A stretch of 64,000 nucleotides of DNA, taken from assembly GCA_047630275.1 (NCBI GenBank), contig JBLHVN010000003.1:1-64000 (forward strand). Reading direction: 5' to 3'. Numbering within the stretch: position 1 is the first letter of the stretch; every line of letters starts with the position of its first letter. This DNA comes from GCA-2720865 sp047630275 (lineage in GTDB: Bacteria; Bdellovibrionota; Bacteriovoracia; Bacteriovoracales; Bacteriovoracaceae). A program made the position numbers and the translations under genes. This document shows, one piece after another, positions 7,495-16,162 of the stretch. The notes beneath the pieces were generated by a model, which did no database searches, was not told the DNA's origin, and worked only from the letters and a program-made list of their open reading frames with translations.

Positions 7495-8691
7495 TTAGGC
7501 GGACTTTGGGTCTTTTTTATCTTCATCACTTTCTTCGTCTATCTCTTCAATGGGAGAAGAAAGCACTGTGAGTTTAAAATTATCAATTTGAGAAGACTCT
7601 ATGATAAGTACATCTTTTTTACTTAGATATTTGAGCATGTTCCTAGGCGAAAGACTGAGTGAATCCTTTGTATGCCAATACTTTCGTCCAACGGCAATAT
7701 AGATACTAACTTGCATTACGATTAGTGAGCCTAGAGCAATATAAGGGTGAGTTAGTATTTGAATATAAATAGCAACGGCCATTGTGAATAAGTAGCCTGC
7801 TGCCATAATAGTCGCCGCCACAGGGGCCTTAAAGCCATACTCTTGATTTAAGATATGGTGAACATGTAGATGATCCCCCGCAAAGGGAGATTTTTTATTG
7901 TAGATACGCCTTAAGAAACTAATTCCAAGCTCTACCATAGGAAGAGTTAAAGGAATAATGGCCAAGACAGCGGACCTAACAGGACTTAGTTGATTGGCCT
8001 TCACAGCATGCCATAAAAAACTACTTAAAAGTAAGAGGCTAAAACCGACTATACTTCCCCCTATTTCTCCTAGGTGAATCTTCGCAGGGGCTTTATTAAA
8101 GTAATAAAATGCCACCAAACATGAAAGGAAGAGGGTTGAACATATGACTATCTTAGGGCTGTTATGATAGACACCGAGAAAAAGAAAGACGCTATAGGAG
8201 ACAGATCCAAGTTTCAAAGTCAGAGTGTCTAGTCCATCTAATAAGTTTGATCCGTTTACTACTCCGAGCCCCCAAAAACAAATGACTAAGAAAGTAATTT
8301 GACTATGATGCTCAGTATGCAAATGAGAAGAGAGAGTTGCATAAATTAAAACTGAAAATATCTGCCCAAAAAGTTTAACAATTGGCCTAAGTTCAAACTT
8401 ATCATCAAAGTAGCCATATAAACTAATAACTAGCCCACCAAAGATAAAGTTTTGAATAAGCCGATGATCAACCCTATTGAAAAATTGACTTAAATCAGTG
8501 AAACGAGAACCTATAATAAGAGTACAAAAGAAGCCCAGAGCTAGCGCTACTCCACCTAATTGAATTGCATTTGTTTTAGACTTGCGCGCGGGCACAAAGA
8601 AGTACCTTTTCCATGCAGTATTTTCACCCTTTGCTACTAATAAAAGAAAGCAAAATATAGAACTCGTAAAGACAAACGAGCATAGGGCCAT
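7495..8691 (-). CDS. Polyprenyl-phosphate N-acetylhexosamine-1-phosphate transferase (WecA/MraY family)
   Basis: 398 aa integral membrane enzyme with about ten hydrophobic segments. It has the family residues: YFDD after the third helix, VVNGSNLLDGLD (metal-binding and catalytic aspartates), GEIGGS and the HVHH histidine motif. Such enzymes start polysaccharide synthesis by moving sugar-1-phosphate from a UDP-sugar to undecaprenyl phosphate. The cytoplasmic C-terminal tail of about 60 residues is acidic and atypical. It is the likely initiating step for the locus. Confidence 0.85.
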   Translation of the reverse strand: MALCSFVFTSSIFCFLLLVAKGENTAWKRYFFVPARKSKTNAIQLGGVALALGFFCTLIIGSRFTDLSQFFNRVDHRLIQNFIFGGLVISLYGYFDDKFELRPIVKLFGQIFSVLIYATLSSHLHTEHHSQITFLVICFWGLGVVNGSNLLDGLDTLTLKLGSVSYSVFLFLGVYHNSPKIVICSTLFLSCLVAFYYFNKAPAKIHLGEIGGSIVGFSLLLLSSFLWHAVKANQLSPVRSAVLAIIPLTLPMVELGISFLRRIYNKKSPFAGDHLHVHHILNQEYGFKAPVAATIMAAGYLFTMAVAIYIQILTHPYIALGSLIVMQVSIYIAVGRKYWHTKDSLSLSPRNMLKYLSKKDVLIIESSQIDNFKLTVLSSPIEEIDEESDEDKKDPKSA

Positions 8692-8869
8692 AATGAAAAT
8701 ATGAGATTGTAAAAGTTGTTCTAGGATGCGTCCTCCATAGTCTTCTTTTACTTATCGTCATTTCCATAACTTTTTATTAATTTCGATGACTTCTAACGTA
8801 TTTTTGGCCCTTTTTTCCTGAATTCTATTACAATATTCATAAGCTACCCCAACAATTAATGGAGCCATT

Positions 8870-10018
8870 TTGTCGAGTAAACAAGTCTGCTTCTTTGTCC
8901 ACGAATGTAATCTTGAATCTGGCCATACCAGGGCCATGATTGAGGCCATTAGGGCCTTACCGGAGGATTATTTAAAAGAGATTCATCTTGTTTACTTTGA
9001 AGGCCAGTCTTCTCAAAAGCTTTTACCCAACTTCAAAGGTAGGGTTATTCATCATAAGGTCCCTGGAAAGTTCCTCTTTCCTTTTTTATTAAAATACATC
9101 TTCTTTCAATTATGGTGCTTCTTTTTAATTCGTTTCAAATTAAATAAAGACATAGTTAAGATAGGAATAGGAACCGCTTGCCTCGGTGTGGACATAAGTA
9201 ATATTCAGTTTATTCAATCTCAATGGGAGTCCCATTATTTTAAGAATAAATCCATCTTTAGCATTAGATACCTTTATAAAAAGATACTCTTTTCATATTT
9301 CCGCTTTTGCGAAAACCTCCTCTTCAGAAATGACAGCACAAAATTCCTCTCACTTAGCCACTTTGTTTCAAGTTTTCTAGTTGAAAGTTTTCAAGTAGAT
9401 CCTAAGAAGATAAAAACTGAATATAGTAGTGTAAACCTCGAGCATTTTCCTTTTCCCACACTTAAGAGAAATGAACTTTTTGAAAGATTAAAAAAAGACT
9501 ATAAAGGACTCGAACAGCTCAATATTGAAAAGCCCATTTTTTTATTTGTTGGGGCTTTTGAGAGAAAGGGCTTACCTAAAGCCCTCGATCTACTCTCTCA
9601 GAGCAAAGATGGGCAAATTATTGTAGTAGGTAAAGGCGAACATTCTCAAGATAAGCCTAAAGCCGAAGGGCTTAATATTATTCATATAAGTTTCTCAAAA
9701 GAAATCGCACTCTTTTATCAGCTCAGCGACTACTTTATATTTCCAACTATCTATGAACCTTTTGGTTTAGTCATTGCTGAAGCTGCATCAATGGGATGTA
9801 GAGTCCTTACTTTTAAGGAAAATGTAGGAGCAAGTGAGATCTTAAATGATCTTGAAAGTGTTTTCTTTTTGGATAAGTCTCATTTTGACTTCCAAGAGAT
9901 AGAAATCCTCTCCTTTGAACAAAGATCCATTAATGCAAATCAAGTAAGGGAGAGGCTAAAACAATATAACTGGAGTAAGCCAGCGAAGGCCCTTGAGGAA
10001 TTACTTAATTCCTTTTAA
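8870..10018 (+). CDS. Glycosyltransferase, GT4-like
   Basis: 382 aa. IFLFVGAFERKGLPKALDLL and IYEPFGLVIAEAASMGCRVL are the donor-site signatures of GT4. VCFFVHECNLESGHTRAMIE at the N-terminus is the acceptor-side loop. Translation most likely begins at the TTG at 8870, because GGAG lies 5 nt upstream and no ATG is available in the conserved N-terminus. It is the only plus-strand gene in the polysaccharide locus, divergent from the WecA-like gene. Confidence 0.8.
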   Translation: MSSKQVCFFVHECNLESGHTRAMIEAIRALPEDYLKEIHLVYFEGQSSQKLLPNFKGRVIHHKVPGKFLFPFLLKYIFFQLWCFFLIRFKLNKDIVKIGIGTACLGVDISNIQFIQSQWESHYFKNKSIFSIRYLYKKILFSYFRFCENLLFRNDSTKFLSLSHFVSSFLVESFQVDPKKIKTEYSSVNLEHFPFPTLKRNELFERLKKDYKGLEQLNIEKPIFLFVGAFERKGLPKALDLLSQSKDGQIIVVGKGEHSQDKPKAEGLNIIHISFSKEIALFYQLSDYFIFPTIYEPFGLVIAEAASMGCRVLTFKENVGASEILNDLESVFFLDKSHFDFQEIEILSFEQRSINANQVRERLKQYNWSKPAKALEELLNSF

Positions 10019-10023
10019 AAAAT

Positions 10024-10590
10024 CTATTTTTTAACTTGTCTATAGAGAAGAATACTTGAAAGTATTGTGGCAGCTACTCCAATAAGACTTGTATAGTAGG
10101 ATCGGTTTTCATACCAATAATCTTTTTCCACAAAAACCATATCCCCTGGTTTTAGTTTTCTAAGAGCAGCGTTAGTAGAGCCACCTTTCTCAAGATCAAA
10201 GAACTCGTTAGCAATCTTCCCTTGTTCTTGCTTTGTCATTAACCTTACACTTTCTAGTTGGGCTTGAGGATTTGGACCACCTGCGTAGCTGACACCTTCA
10301 AGCAAGCTAGAATCTACAGGAATAAAGTGAAGCCCAGGTTTGGTAAAGTAGCCCCAAAAGTGAACAGGCATAAGAACCTTGCCTTTCACTGCTGGTGAAT
10401 AATAAACGGAACCTGTATTTTTAGGTAGACCTTTAAGCTCTGAGGGTAAGGCCAATTCACTCAAGTCGTAATCTGCCTTTTTCACCTTCTTAACGCTTTT
10501 TCCTGACTGAGAAAAAGCGGGTGAAGAAGCAAAGATTAAAGAAAGATTCACTATTGTAATTCTAAGATACTTAAAGATTTGATTTTTCAT
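10024..10590 (-). CDS. SLBB-type polysaccharide export protein
   Basis: 188 aa with a signal peptide (residues 1-27, ending ..AFS). The segment KVLMPVHFWGYFTKPGLHFI resembles the SLBB beta-strand unit of Wza-type proteins, and LKPGDMVFVEKD is the usual closing element. The canonical PES domain is short or absent, and the C-terminus has a hydrophobic helix (SLIGVAATILSSILLY). It probably acts in periplasmic or outer-membrane export of the polysaccharide. The ATG follows a TACTAT box by 6 nt, with no ribosome-binding site. Confidence 0.7.
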   Translation of the reverse strand: MKNQIFKYLRITIVNLSLIFASSPAFSQSGKSVKKVKKADYDLSELALPSELKGLPKNTGSVYYSPAVKGKVLMPVHFWGYFTKPGLHFIPVDSSLLEGVSYAGGPNPQAQLESVRLMTKQEQGKIANEFFDLEKGGSTNAALRKLKPGDMVFVEKDYWYENRSYYTSLIGVAATILSSILLYRQVKK

Positions 10591-10632
10591 TCAATAATAG
10601 TAGCACCGTGGTTTAAGTAGTGCCAAGTGGTT

Positions 10633-12192
10633 TTAGTATTTAGGCCTACTTCCTTGAACCTTAGGGAAGGCCTTGTAATAGGCCGTCATCGCTAAGGCGA
10701 CATAAAACCAATAGTATTGAAACTCAGGTGGATAGATAATTCCAATTGCCCCCCACTGCCCAACGGTAATAACTAAAACGGACACTGCGCAATAACACAC
10801 CGTTCTAAAAACTACATAATTCTTTTCTCTTAGGGCTGAGAACATAAGTGAAGTCAAAATAAGGGGCACACCAATGATGGTTAGGATTAAAAAGAGAGCT
10901 CCAATACCTAACTCCCCGGCCAAGGAGACAAACAAGTTATCATAAGACCAATAAGACAATGGCTTGATATCAACCATCCTTCTTCTCTTTTCAATATAAG
11001 CGGGAAGATAATCAGATGTCATTCCAAGGCCTAGTCCCATTGGTCTTGAGAAACGTGTACCAATTGCATTAAATACTGAAGCAACTGAACTTCTCTGTTT
11101 TGTCATTCTATCAATACTATCAAGGGCCTCAATTCTTTCGAGGGCCTTACCAAAGGACATGATCTGTTCAAAATTAGTCGTTTTATTTAATGTAAAAGAG
11201 CCCACAAAAAGTACTGCAATGACTCCGACTCCAACTGTAATTATTCTTTTCGCGGCAAACCTAGTTCCAATAAAAGAGAAGAATAAACCTAGGGCAATAA
11301 TAAGGACTTCTTTGATAAAACTAGCCCTCACTTGGGAGATAAAAACCGCAAATAAGGTGAATATTGTGAAGGTAAAGACAAAAAGCTTTTTAGTTAAACT
11401 AAGTTTTTGTTCCTCGTCTCCACCTGGTTGTACGGTCCATAAGAATGTAAATCCAGAAGAGAGAAAGAAAAAAGTTGAATAACCTCCGGGGTGAGCTGTT
11501 GTTCCCCAAGGTCTGAAACTTGATTCCTCTGCAAATAAAGTGAATTTTTCAAACAGAGATTTATAATTATTGTTCATGCTGAACATGAATTCTGGTCCTT
11601 GAATAGATTGGTAAATGACTAAGATGGCTTCTAATATGACAAAGAACATGAACACTTTTAAGAAGTCCTTAAAATACCTAGAAGTGATATCAAAGTCCTG
11701 ACTAATGATGGCGAAGAAGTAGAATATGGGTAGAATATAGAATTTCCCAGAGGCAAACGAAGCAAAAAGACCTGCACCATTAGGGTTGAATAGGCATACA
11801 ATAAACCATAAGAAGTGCCCGACAATCAACCAAACGACAAAGTTTGGAACCTTTGTAAAATCAAACAGCTTTCTAGTGTTAACGAAGTTCCTAAAAACTA
11901 AGATCACCATAAGAAAGTCCCCAACAAGCCTGAAAAAGGGATTGTATCCCCAGATCACTTTAATCTGACCGCCCACCAAGGTGTAAAGGACCGCTATATA
12001 AAATGCTTGTTGCCATTTTAAGAAAATCACAGAAAAGAAAGCTGTACAGGCAACCAAGGCACCTGAATATAAGACCAATGGAGAACCGAGAAGATTTAAG
12101 ATAAAATGAGCCAACATAAAGAGCATGAAGGCCCTAAAGAAATAAATCTGATCTCCCTGTTTTAAAGGGTTATTTTCTTCAATTGAATTCAA
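10633..12192 (-). CDS. O-antigen polymerase/ligase-like membrane protein (Wzy/WaaL superfamily)
   Basis: 519 aa with about twelve membrane segments and one large periplasmic loop around residues 200-235, then another before the last helices containing RFSRPMGLGLG. That loop pattern and glycine-rich motif are typical of the Wzy_C/O-antigen ligase superfamily. It sits between the Wzz-like and SLBB genes, so polymerisation of lipid-linked repeat units is the best guess. The start is a TTG with AGGA 6 nt upstream, and a hairpin precedes it. Confidence 0.75.
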   Translation of the reverse strand: MNSIEENNPLKQGDQIYFFRAFMLFMLAHFILNLLGSPLVLYSGALVACTAFFSVIFLKWQQAFYIAVLYTLVGGQIKVIWGYNPFFRLVGDFLMVILVFRNFVNTRKLFDFTKVPNFVVWLIVGHFLWFIVCLFNPNGAGLFASFASGKFYILPIFYFFAIISQDFDITSRYFKDFLKVFMFFVILEAILVIYQSIQGPEFMFSMNNNYKSLFEKFTLFAEESSFRPWGTTAHPGGYSTFFFLSSGFTFLWTVQPGGDEEQKLSLTKKLFVFTFTIFTLFAVFISQVRASFIKEVLIIALGLFFSFIGTRFAAKRIITVGVGVIAVLFVGSFTLNKTTNFEQIMSFGKALERIEALDSIDRMTKQRSSVASVFNAIGTRFSRPMGLGLGMTSDYLPAYIEKRRRMVDIKPLSYWSYDNLFVSLAGELGIGALFLILTIIGVPLILTSLMFSALREKNYVVFRTVCYCAVSVLVITVGQWGAIGIIYPPEFQYYWFYVALAMTAYYKAFPKVQGSRPKY

Positions 12193-12209
12193 CTTTAATC
12201 CTAGAAAAT

Positions 12210-12238
12210 AAGTTCTCCTCTAGGATATCAGAGAACTT
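12210..12238 (-). terminator. Hairpin between wzz-like and polymerase genes (possible attenuator)
   Basis: AAGTTCTC and GAGAACTT form a perfect 8-bp stem with a 13-base loop. On the minus strand it is followed by TATTTTC, a weak U-rich tract, 10-20 nt before the polymerase start codon. It could lower read-through from the Wzz gene. Confidence 0.4.
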
Positions 12239-12256
12239 AAAAAATGATAGATTATT

Positions 12257-13759
12257 CTAGTGAAAGTCTGGCGTATTACCAATTATCTCAAGGTCTTCAA
12301 AGTTGTTTTTGAGTTCGTATTCATCATATATTCGTCCATCAAAGATGTACCTAAGAATAACGACGAACAGAAGTAAGAAACAAGAAAAGAAGATTGAAAC
12401 GAAAATCATCTTTGACTTGGCAATTTTCTTATAACTAGAGAGCTCTGATTTAAAGTTATCAAAGAGAAGGTCTGATACAATAGTTGACTCAGCTAGGTTT
12501 AATTGGACAATCTTTTGCTCTAAAAGTTTAATTAACTGAAGGTTTGGCTCATGCTCTTTTAGCTTAATCTCTATCTCAGCTCTTTTTTCTACAGCTTTCT
12601 CTAATTCATTATTTAAGTTAGTAAACTCAACAGAGGTCTTACTAAACTGTTTCTTAGTTACTTTATAATCATGTTCGGTATTCATTTGTTTGTTTTCTTT
12701 ACCAGCAGCAAAGCTTTCACTAAGGGCCGTATTTTCGATATTACCAATGGAGGCCAACTTCCTTTCATTATAAACTAATTCACTCTTTAATTTCTTAACA
12801 ATATCGGCACCAGAAACTTCTTGGCCACTGAAGGAAGTCTTAATACTTGCAATATCCTCTCGTAATTGCTTATTTCTTTCTTTAAGCTTTTTAGCTTCAG
12901 CAACTCGAAAGAGGTCTTTATTTGAAGTTTTATTAGACTTAGAAAGAACCGCTTTGGTTTGAGACCTTTCGGTTTCAAGCTTATTCAACTTAGTTCTATC
13001 AGAATAATAAATCCTTCTCATCTCTGCGACTCTATCTTTAAGAGCATTTATTTGGACCATTAACCTAGATTTTTCATCTACCATGGCCTTGATCTTTTCG
13101 ATATTTACTTCTTTTCTTTTGTTTCCAAGTAGCTCTTTTGAAATCTTAGTCTGAGACGTTACAAAGTAACGAATTTGGCTTAATCTATCTTTATCAATAG
13201 ACTTTGAAACAACCCTGACCAGTGATTCAGTCGTAAAGTGATCAAGTGTTCTTACAATTAAATGGTAACGGTCAATAATATCAGCATCCATCTTCACCGT
13301 GTAGAAGCTTCCTACAATTCTTGCAATCTTATCTCTTTTACATTCCCTACTTCCTGCGCAGGATTTGAATATTTCATCAAAAGATCTGATATTCCTTGTC
13401 CCTACTGAATTAAAATTCATCTTTTTAAGATCAGGCATTAAAAGAAGTTCATCTGCAATCTTATACTGAAAATCAACAGAGGTTCCATATGAAATAATTT
13501 CTGTAGGATCTAGTTTCGAAGTTTTTTCTCCAAGCATAGAGAAAATCATGCTTGTCGGTGAATTGCTTCCCTCATTTACGTATTTAAATCCTACTTCCCC
13601 ACTATAGATCGTATTCTGCCCAAGGAAAATACTTATAGAATATGCCGCCGCAATAGCAGGAACGGAGATTGAGAGAAACTTGTAACGCTTTATCAGTTTC
13701 CACAAGAAAGGGAAATTGATAATTGATGTTTCATTTAAAACAATATTTAGTTTTTTCAT
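12257..13759 (-). CDS. Wzz/PCP-type polysaccharide co-polymerase
   Basis: 500 aa. It has membrane segments near residues 22-42 and 455-480, with a long periplasmic region between them that is mostly coiled coil (roughly residues 190-400). This is the architecture of chain-length determinant proteins. No kinase domain is fused to its C-terminus. I chose the ATG at 13759, which has GGAGG 8 nt upstream and overlaps the preceding gene by ATGA. The neighbouring pair of kinase-like proteins would be its cytoplasmic partners. Confidence 0.8.
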   Translation of the reverse strand: MKKLNIVLNETSIINFPFLWKLIKRYKFLSISVPAIAAAYSISIFLGQNTIYSGEVGFKYVNEGSNSPTSMIFSMLGEKTSKLDPTEIISYGTSVDFQYKIADELLLMPDLKKMNFNSVGTRNIRSFDEIFKSCAGSRECKRDKIARIVGSFYTVKMDADIIDRYHLIVRTLDHFTTESLVRVVSKSIDKDRLSQIRYFVTSQTKISKELLGNKRKEVNIEKIKAMVDEKSRLMVQINALKDRVAEMRRIYYSDRTKLNKLETERSQTKAVLSKSNKTSNKDLFRVAEAKKLKERNKQLREDIASIKTSFSGQEVSGADIVKKLKSELVYNERKLASIGNIENTALSESFAAGKENKQMNTEHDYKVTKKQFSKTSVEFTNLNNELEKAVEKRAEIEIKLKEHEPNLQLIKLLEQKIVQLNLAESTIVSDLLFDNFKSELSSYKKIAKSKMIFVSIFFSCFLLLFVVILRYIFDGRIYDEYELKNNFEDLEIIGNTPDFH

Positions 13760-14583
13760 CCAAAAATCCTCCACCAAGGTTTCTTTGAAGCCGCCTCGGT
13801 GTCCTCTATTATTTCTTTTTGTTTAGTATCAAATAATAATCCTTTTAAATTAATTCCATATCCCATAAAGAAATTTTGAATATCTTTAATATCACCAGAG
13901 TTACTCAATGATTGGGCTACAATGATAGAAAGGCTTTCAAACTTCATAATCACGGGAAAGTATTTTTCAGAGTCTTTCTTAATTTTTCTTAAATCAGGAA
14001 CGTCCCAAAAAATGATATCGTATTCGTCAACCAATGAATCAAATACTTCTTCGTAACTTAGAGTCGCCTCATTATTAGAGATCTGTAATAATTCATCTAA
14101 ATCAAAAAAATCAAAGTGCTGATAAAAGCTATAAACAGTGCATGGCTCTTCATTATCACCAAGCTCAAGTTTGGACTTCTTAGAAATAGAGACAATCTCA
14201 CTGAAAGCTCCACATTTTAAATTATCTGAAACAATTCCAATCTTAATTTCTTCTTTGTGATCAAAAAAGCTAGCAAGACCTAGTATGCTATTTTGCTGAC
14301 TTGCTTGATAGCCTGTAGACCCTACAGCGAAGGATTTAACCCCTCTTTTATAATCATCATAAAAACTAGAACCTATCTTGAACAATTCATGATGATTACT
14401 AACTTTATAGAAATATCTATTAGATCTTTTCTTTTTCTCTGCTTTTTCTTGAACTTGTTTTTCTGGTCTTAAAAGCTCAGGTTTTGGTAATCCAACCTTT
14501 GATGAAGGAATATCAATGACGACATCTTCCTTTTCATTGAAAGAACCTTGTGCATCTTTGAATTTTAACTTCAAACCTGCCAT
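13756..14583 (-). CDS. BY-kinase/CpsD-like protein lacking Walker A (pseudo-ATPase), 275 aa
   Basis: The C-terminal 200 residues follow the fold order of CpsD/BY-kinases: KSFAVGS..., then FDSLVDEYDIIFWDVPD as a Walker B-like strand, LSIIVAQS and LKGLLFD. The P-loop GxxxxGK(S/T) expected near residue 105 is replaced by STGYQASQQNS, the A' motif is IGIVSDN, and there is no C-terminal tyrosine cluster. ATP hydrolysis is therefore unlikely. It is clearly paralogous to the next upstream gene and overlaps wzz by 4 nt, so a structural or regulatory role on the co-polymerase is inferred. Confidence 0.65.
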   Translation of the reverse strand: MAGLKLKFKDAQGSFNEKEDVVIDIPSSKVGLPKPELLRPEKQVQEKAEKKKRSNRYFYKVSNHHELFKIGSSFYDDYKRGVKSFAVGSTGYQASQQNSILGLASFFDHKEEIKIGIVSDNLKCGAFSEIVSISKKSKLELGDNEEPCTVYSFYQHFDFFDLDELLQISNNEATLSYEEVFDSLVDEYDIIFWDVPDLRKIKKDSEKYFPVIMKFESLSIIVAQSLSNSGDIKDIQNFFMGYGINLKGLLFDTKQKEIIEDTEAASKKPWWRIFG

Positions 14584-14586
14584 GTT

Positions 14587-15996
14587 TTAAGCGCCCTTCT
14601 TCATCTTTGAATCTTTATCATCTGGGTTATAAAGAAGTCCCTTGATTTCTACTTGGTATCGCTTGTAATACCCGACTAAATCATGAACTTCTTTTATTCT
14701 TGTTTTATCTTTAGCAACAATTAATGAAACACTGTCTAGGGATCGAATGATTGGGAAATAAATCTCTTTTTGAGAGTCAAGTACTGAGACTTCTGGCATA
14801 TCCCAAAGAATTAGATCATAGCTATCCACAAGAAAATCTATAAAGTCTTCAAAATCGTACGTTCTAATTTTCTTTGAGATCTTTTTTAAATGATTAAAAT
14901 CTAAAAGTTCAATACCCTCTGAGATTCCAACTTCATAAGTTAGCTCTTCATCAAAAACCTGACGATCTTCTTTTTCTTCAATCTTCATATAATCATAATA
15001 AAAAGAATGTGCCATTCCTTCTGATACGATCAAAGTCTTTACATCTGTATGGTAATTAAAAAAGGTTGAAACCCCAAAAACAGTCTTTTGCCGAATGAGA
15101 TCTAAGTCATAAGAGCTAAAAGCAAAGCTTTTTAAACCTTCTTTGAAGTCCTTAAGATACTGGCTGCCTGTTTTAAATAATTCAACATGGTCTTTTGCTT
15201 TATAATAGAAACCATTATGCTGCTTTCCACGTTTTTTAGAGAGCGTATGCTTCTCATAAGAGAGTTTTTTAAGCTCTTGCTCTGATTTTGGCTCGACTTG
15301 CTCAAACTCTTCTATATCTTGTTCAACTTTGTTATTAATAATATCTTCAGATTCAGTAAATTTGGATTTAAAGACAAATTTACTATCACTCTTCTTTTCA
15401 AATTTTCTATTAAAATCTAAATGACTCTCTACTTCTTCAGTCGGAGTATTCTTACTTTTTAACTCAGGAGCAGGATTGAAGAAGTCTCCATTTAAATCTT
15501 TTTCAATTTCTAAGAAGTTAATCTCAACCCCTTTTGACTTAAAAACTTCTTGCTCTTCAGAGATGTGCTCTAAGTCACTTCTTCTCTTGTAATTAAATTT
15601 TTTATACTTTTGTTCTTCTACTTCACTAGGTTTTTTGTCCTCGTATAAGAACTCAACTCTGTTGGCCTCTTCTACACCGATCTTTTCGACGACGACTTTT
15701 CGAATCCCCGTATTGTTTTTCATAAAATCTGTAAGATCTCTTGGATCTACATTTCTTATTTCATTATCCTTAAAGACGGTTATATTGGTAACCTCTGGCT
15801 GAGACTTCTCTTCTTCAGAGAGTTTCTTCATAACCATCTCTGATTCAGAATATTCTGATTTTACAGAAAAATCTTTGAGAGGATCACTGCCCTCTTGATT
15901 AACTTCACTAATCTTCCTAGCTTCAGGACGCTTGTAGGAATCCTCGTCTACGATAATGAAGTTTTGTGAATCTTTTTTCTTTGCACTATTTCCCAT
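14587..15996 (-). CDS. BY-kinase/CpsD-like paralogue with long acidic N-terminal region
   Basis: About 469 aa. Residues 1-240 are highly charged and probably disordered. The rest aligns by eye with the 275-aa neighbour: FYYKAKDHVELFKTGS, KSFAFSS, FFNYH, VDSYDLILWDMPE, VSLIVAK, KGLLYN. Again the Walker A lysine is absent (SYDLDLIRQKT at that position). The start is uncertain: ATG at 15996 lacks a ribosome-binding site, and a GTG at 16026 lies just before a small GC hairpin (16010-16023). It is 3 nt from the next gene and opens the polysaccharide export block. Confidence 0.65.
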   Translation of the reverse strand: MGNSAKKKDSQNFIIVDEDSYKRPEARKISEVNQEGSDPLKDFSVKSEYSESEMVMKKLSEEEKSQPEVTNITVFKDNEIRNVDPRDLTDFMKNNTGIRKVVVEKIGVEEANRVEFLYEDKKPSEVEEQKYKKFNYKRRSDLEHISEEQEVFKSKGVEINFLEIEKDLNGDFFNPAPELKSKNTPTEEVESHLDFNRKFEKKSDSKFVFKSKFTESEDIINNKVEQDIEEFEQVEPKSEQELKKLSYEKHTLSKKRGKQHNGFYYKAKDHVELFKTGSQYLKDFKEGLKSFAFSSYDLDLIRQKTVFGVSTFFNYHTDVKTLIVSEGMAHSFYYDYMKIEEKEDRQVFDEELTYEVGISEGIELLDFNHLKKISKKIRTYDFEDFIDFLVDSYDLILWDMPEVSVLDSQKEIYFPIIRSLDSVSLIVAKDKTRIKEVHDLVGYYKRYQVEIKGLLYNPDDKDSKMKKGA

Positions 15997-16113
15997 AAAT
16001 TTTTTTGGGCCCAAAAAAGGGCACACCTTGCATTACTTTTCGGCTCTTTCAGAAAAAAGTTAACCTTCTATAGTAAGATTTTGAGGGGAAAATAGTTCGG
16101 TGGCCGTGAATTT

Positions 16114-16141
16114 TTCTAGATACTATTATAAGTATCCAGAA
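16114..16141. promoter_or_regulatory. 28-bp inverted repeat centred on a TATAAT sequence
   Basis: TTCTAGATACT and AGTATCCAGAA pair at 10 of 11 positions around ATTATA. The centre reads TATAAT on the minus strand, so this could be a -10 box within an operator for the kinase-like/wzz block. It could also be a weak terminator for pheT, although no T-run follows. The remaining gap (16027-16162) shows nothing else. Confidence 0.4.
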
Positions 16142-16162
16142 AACCTCACTTCTTTAGGAAAA

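Noticed and set aside
8758..8949. 63-aa minus-strand frame between the WecA-like and glycosyltransferase genes
   Set aside because: It overlaps the glycosyltransferase start and its ribosome-binding site and has no ribosome-binding site of its own.
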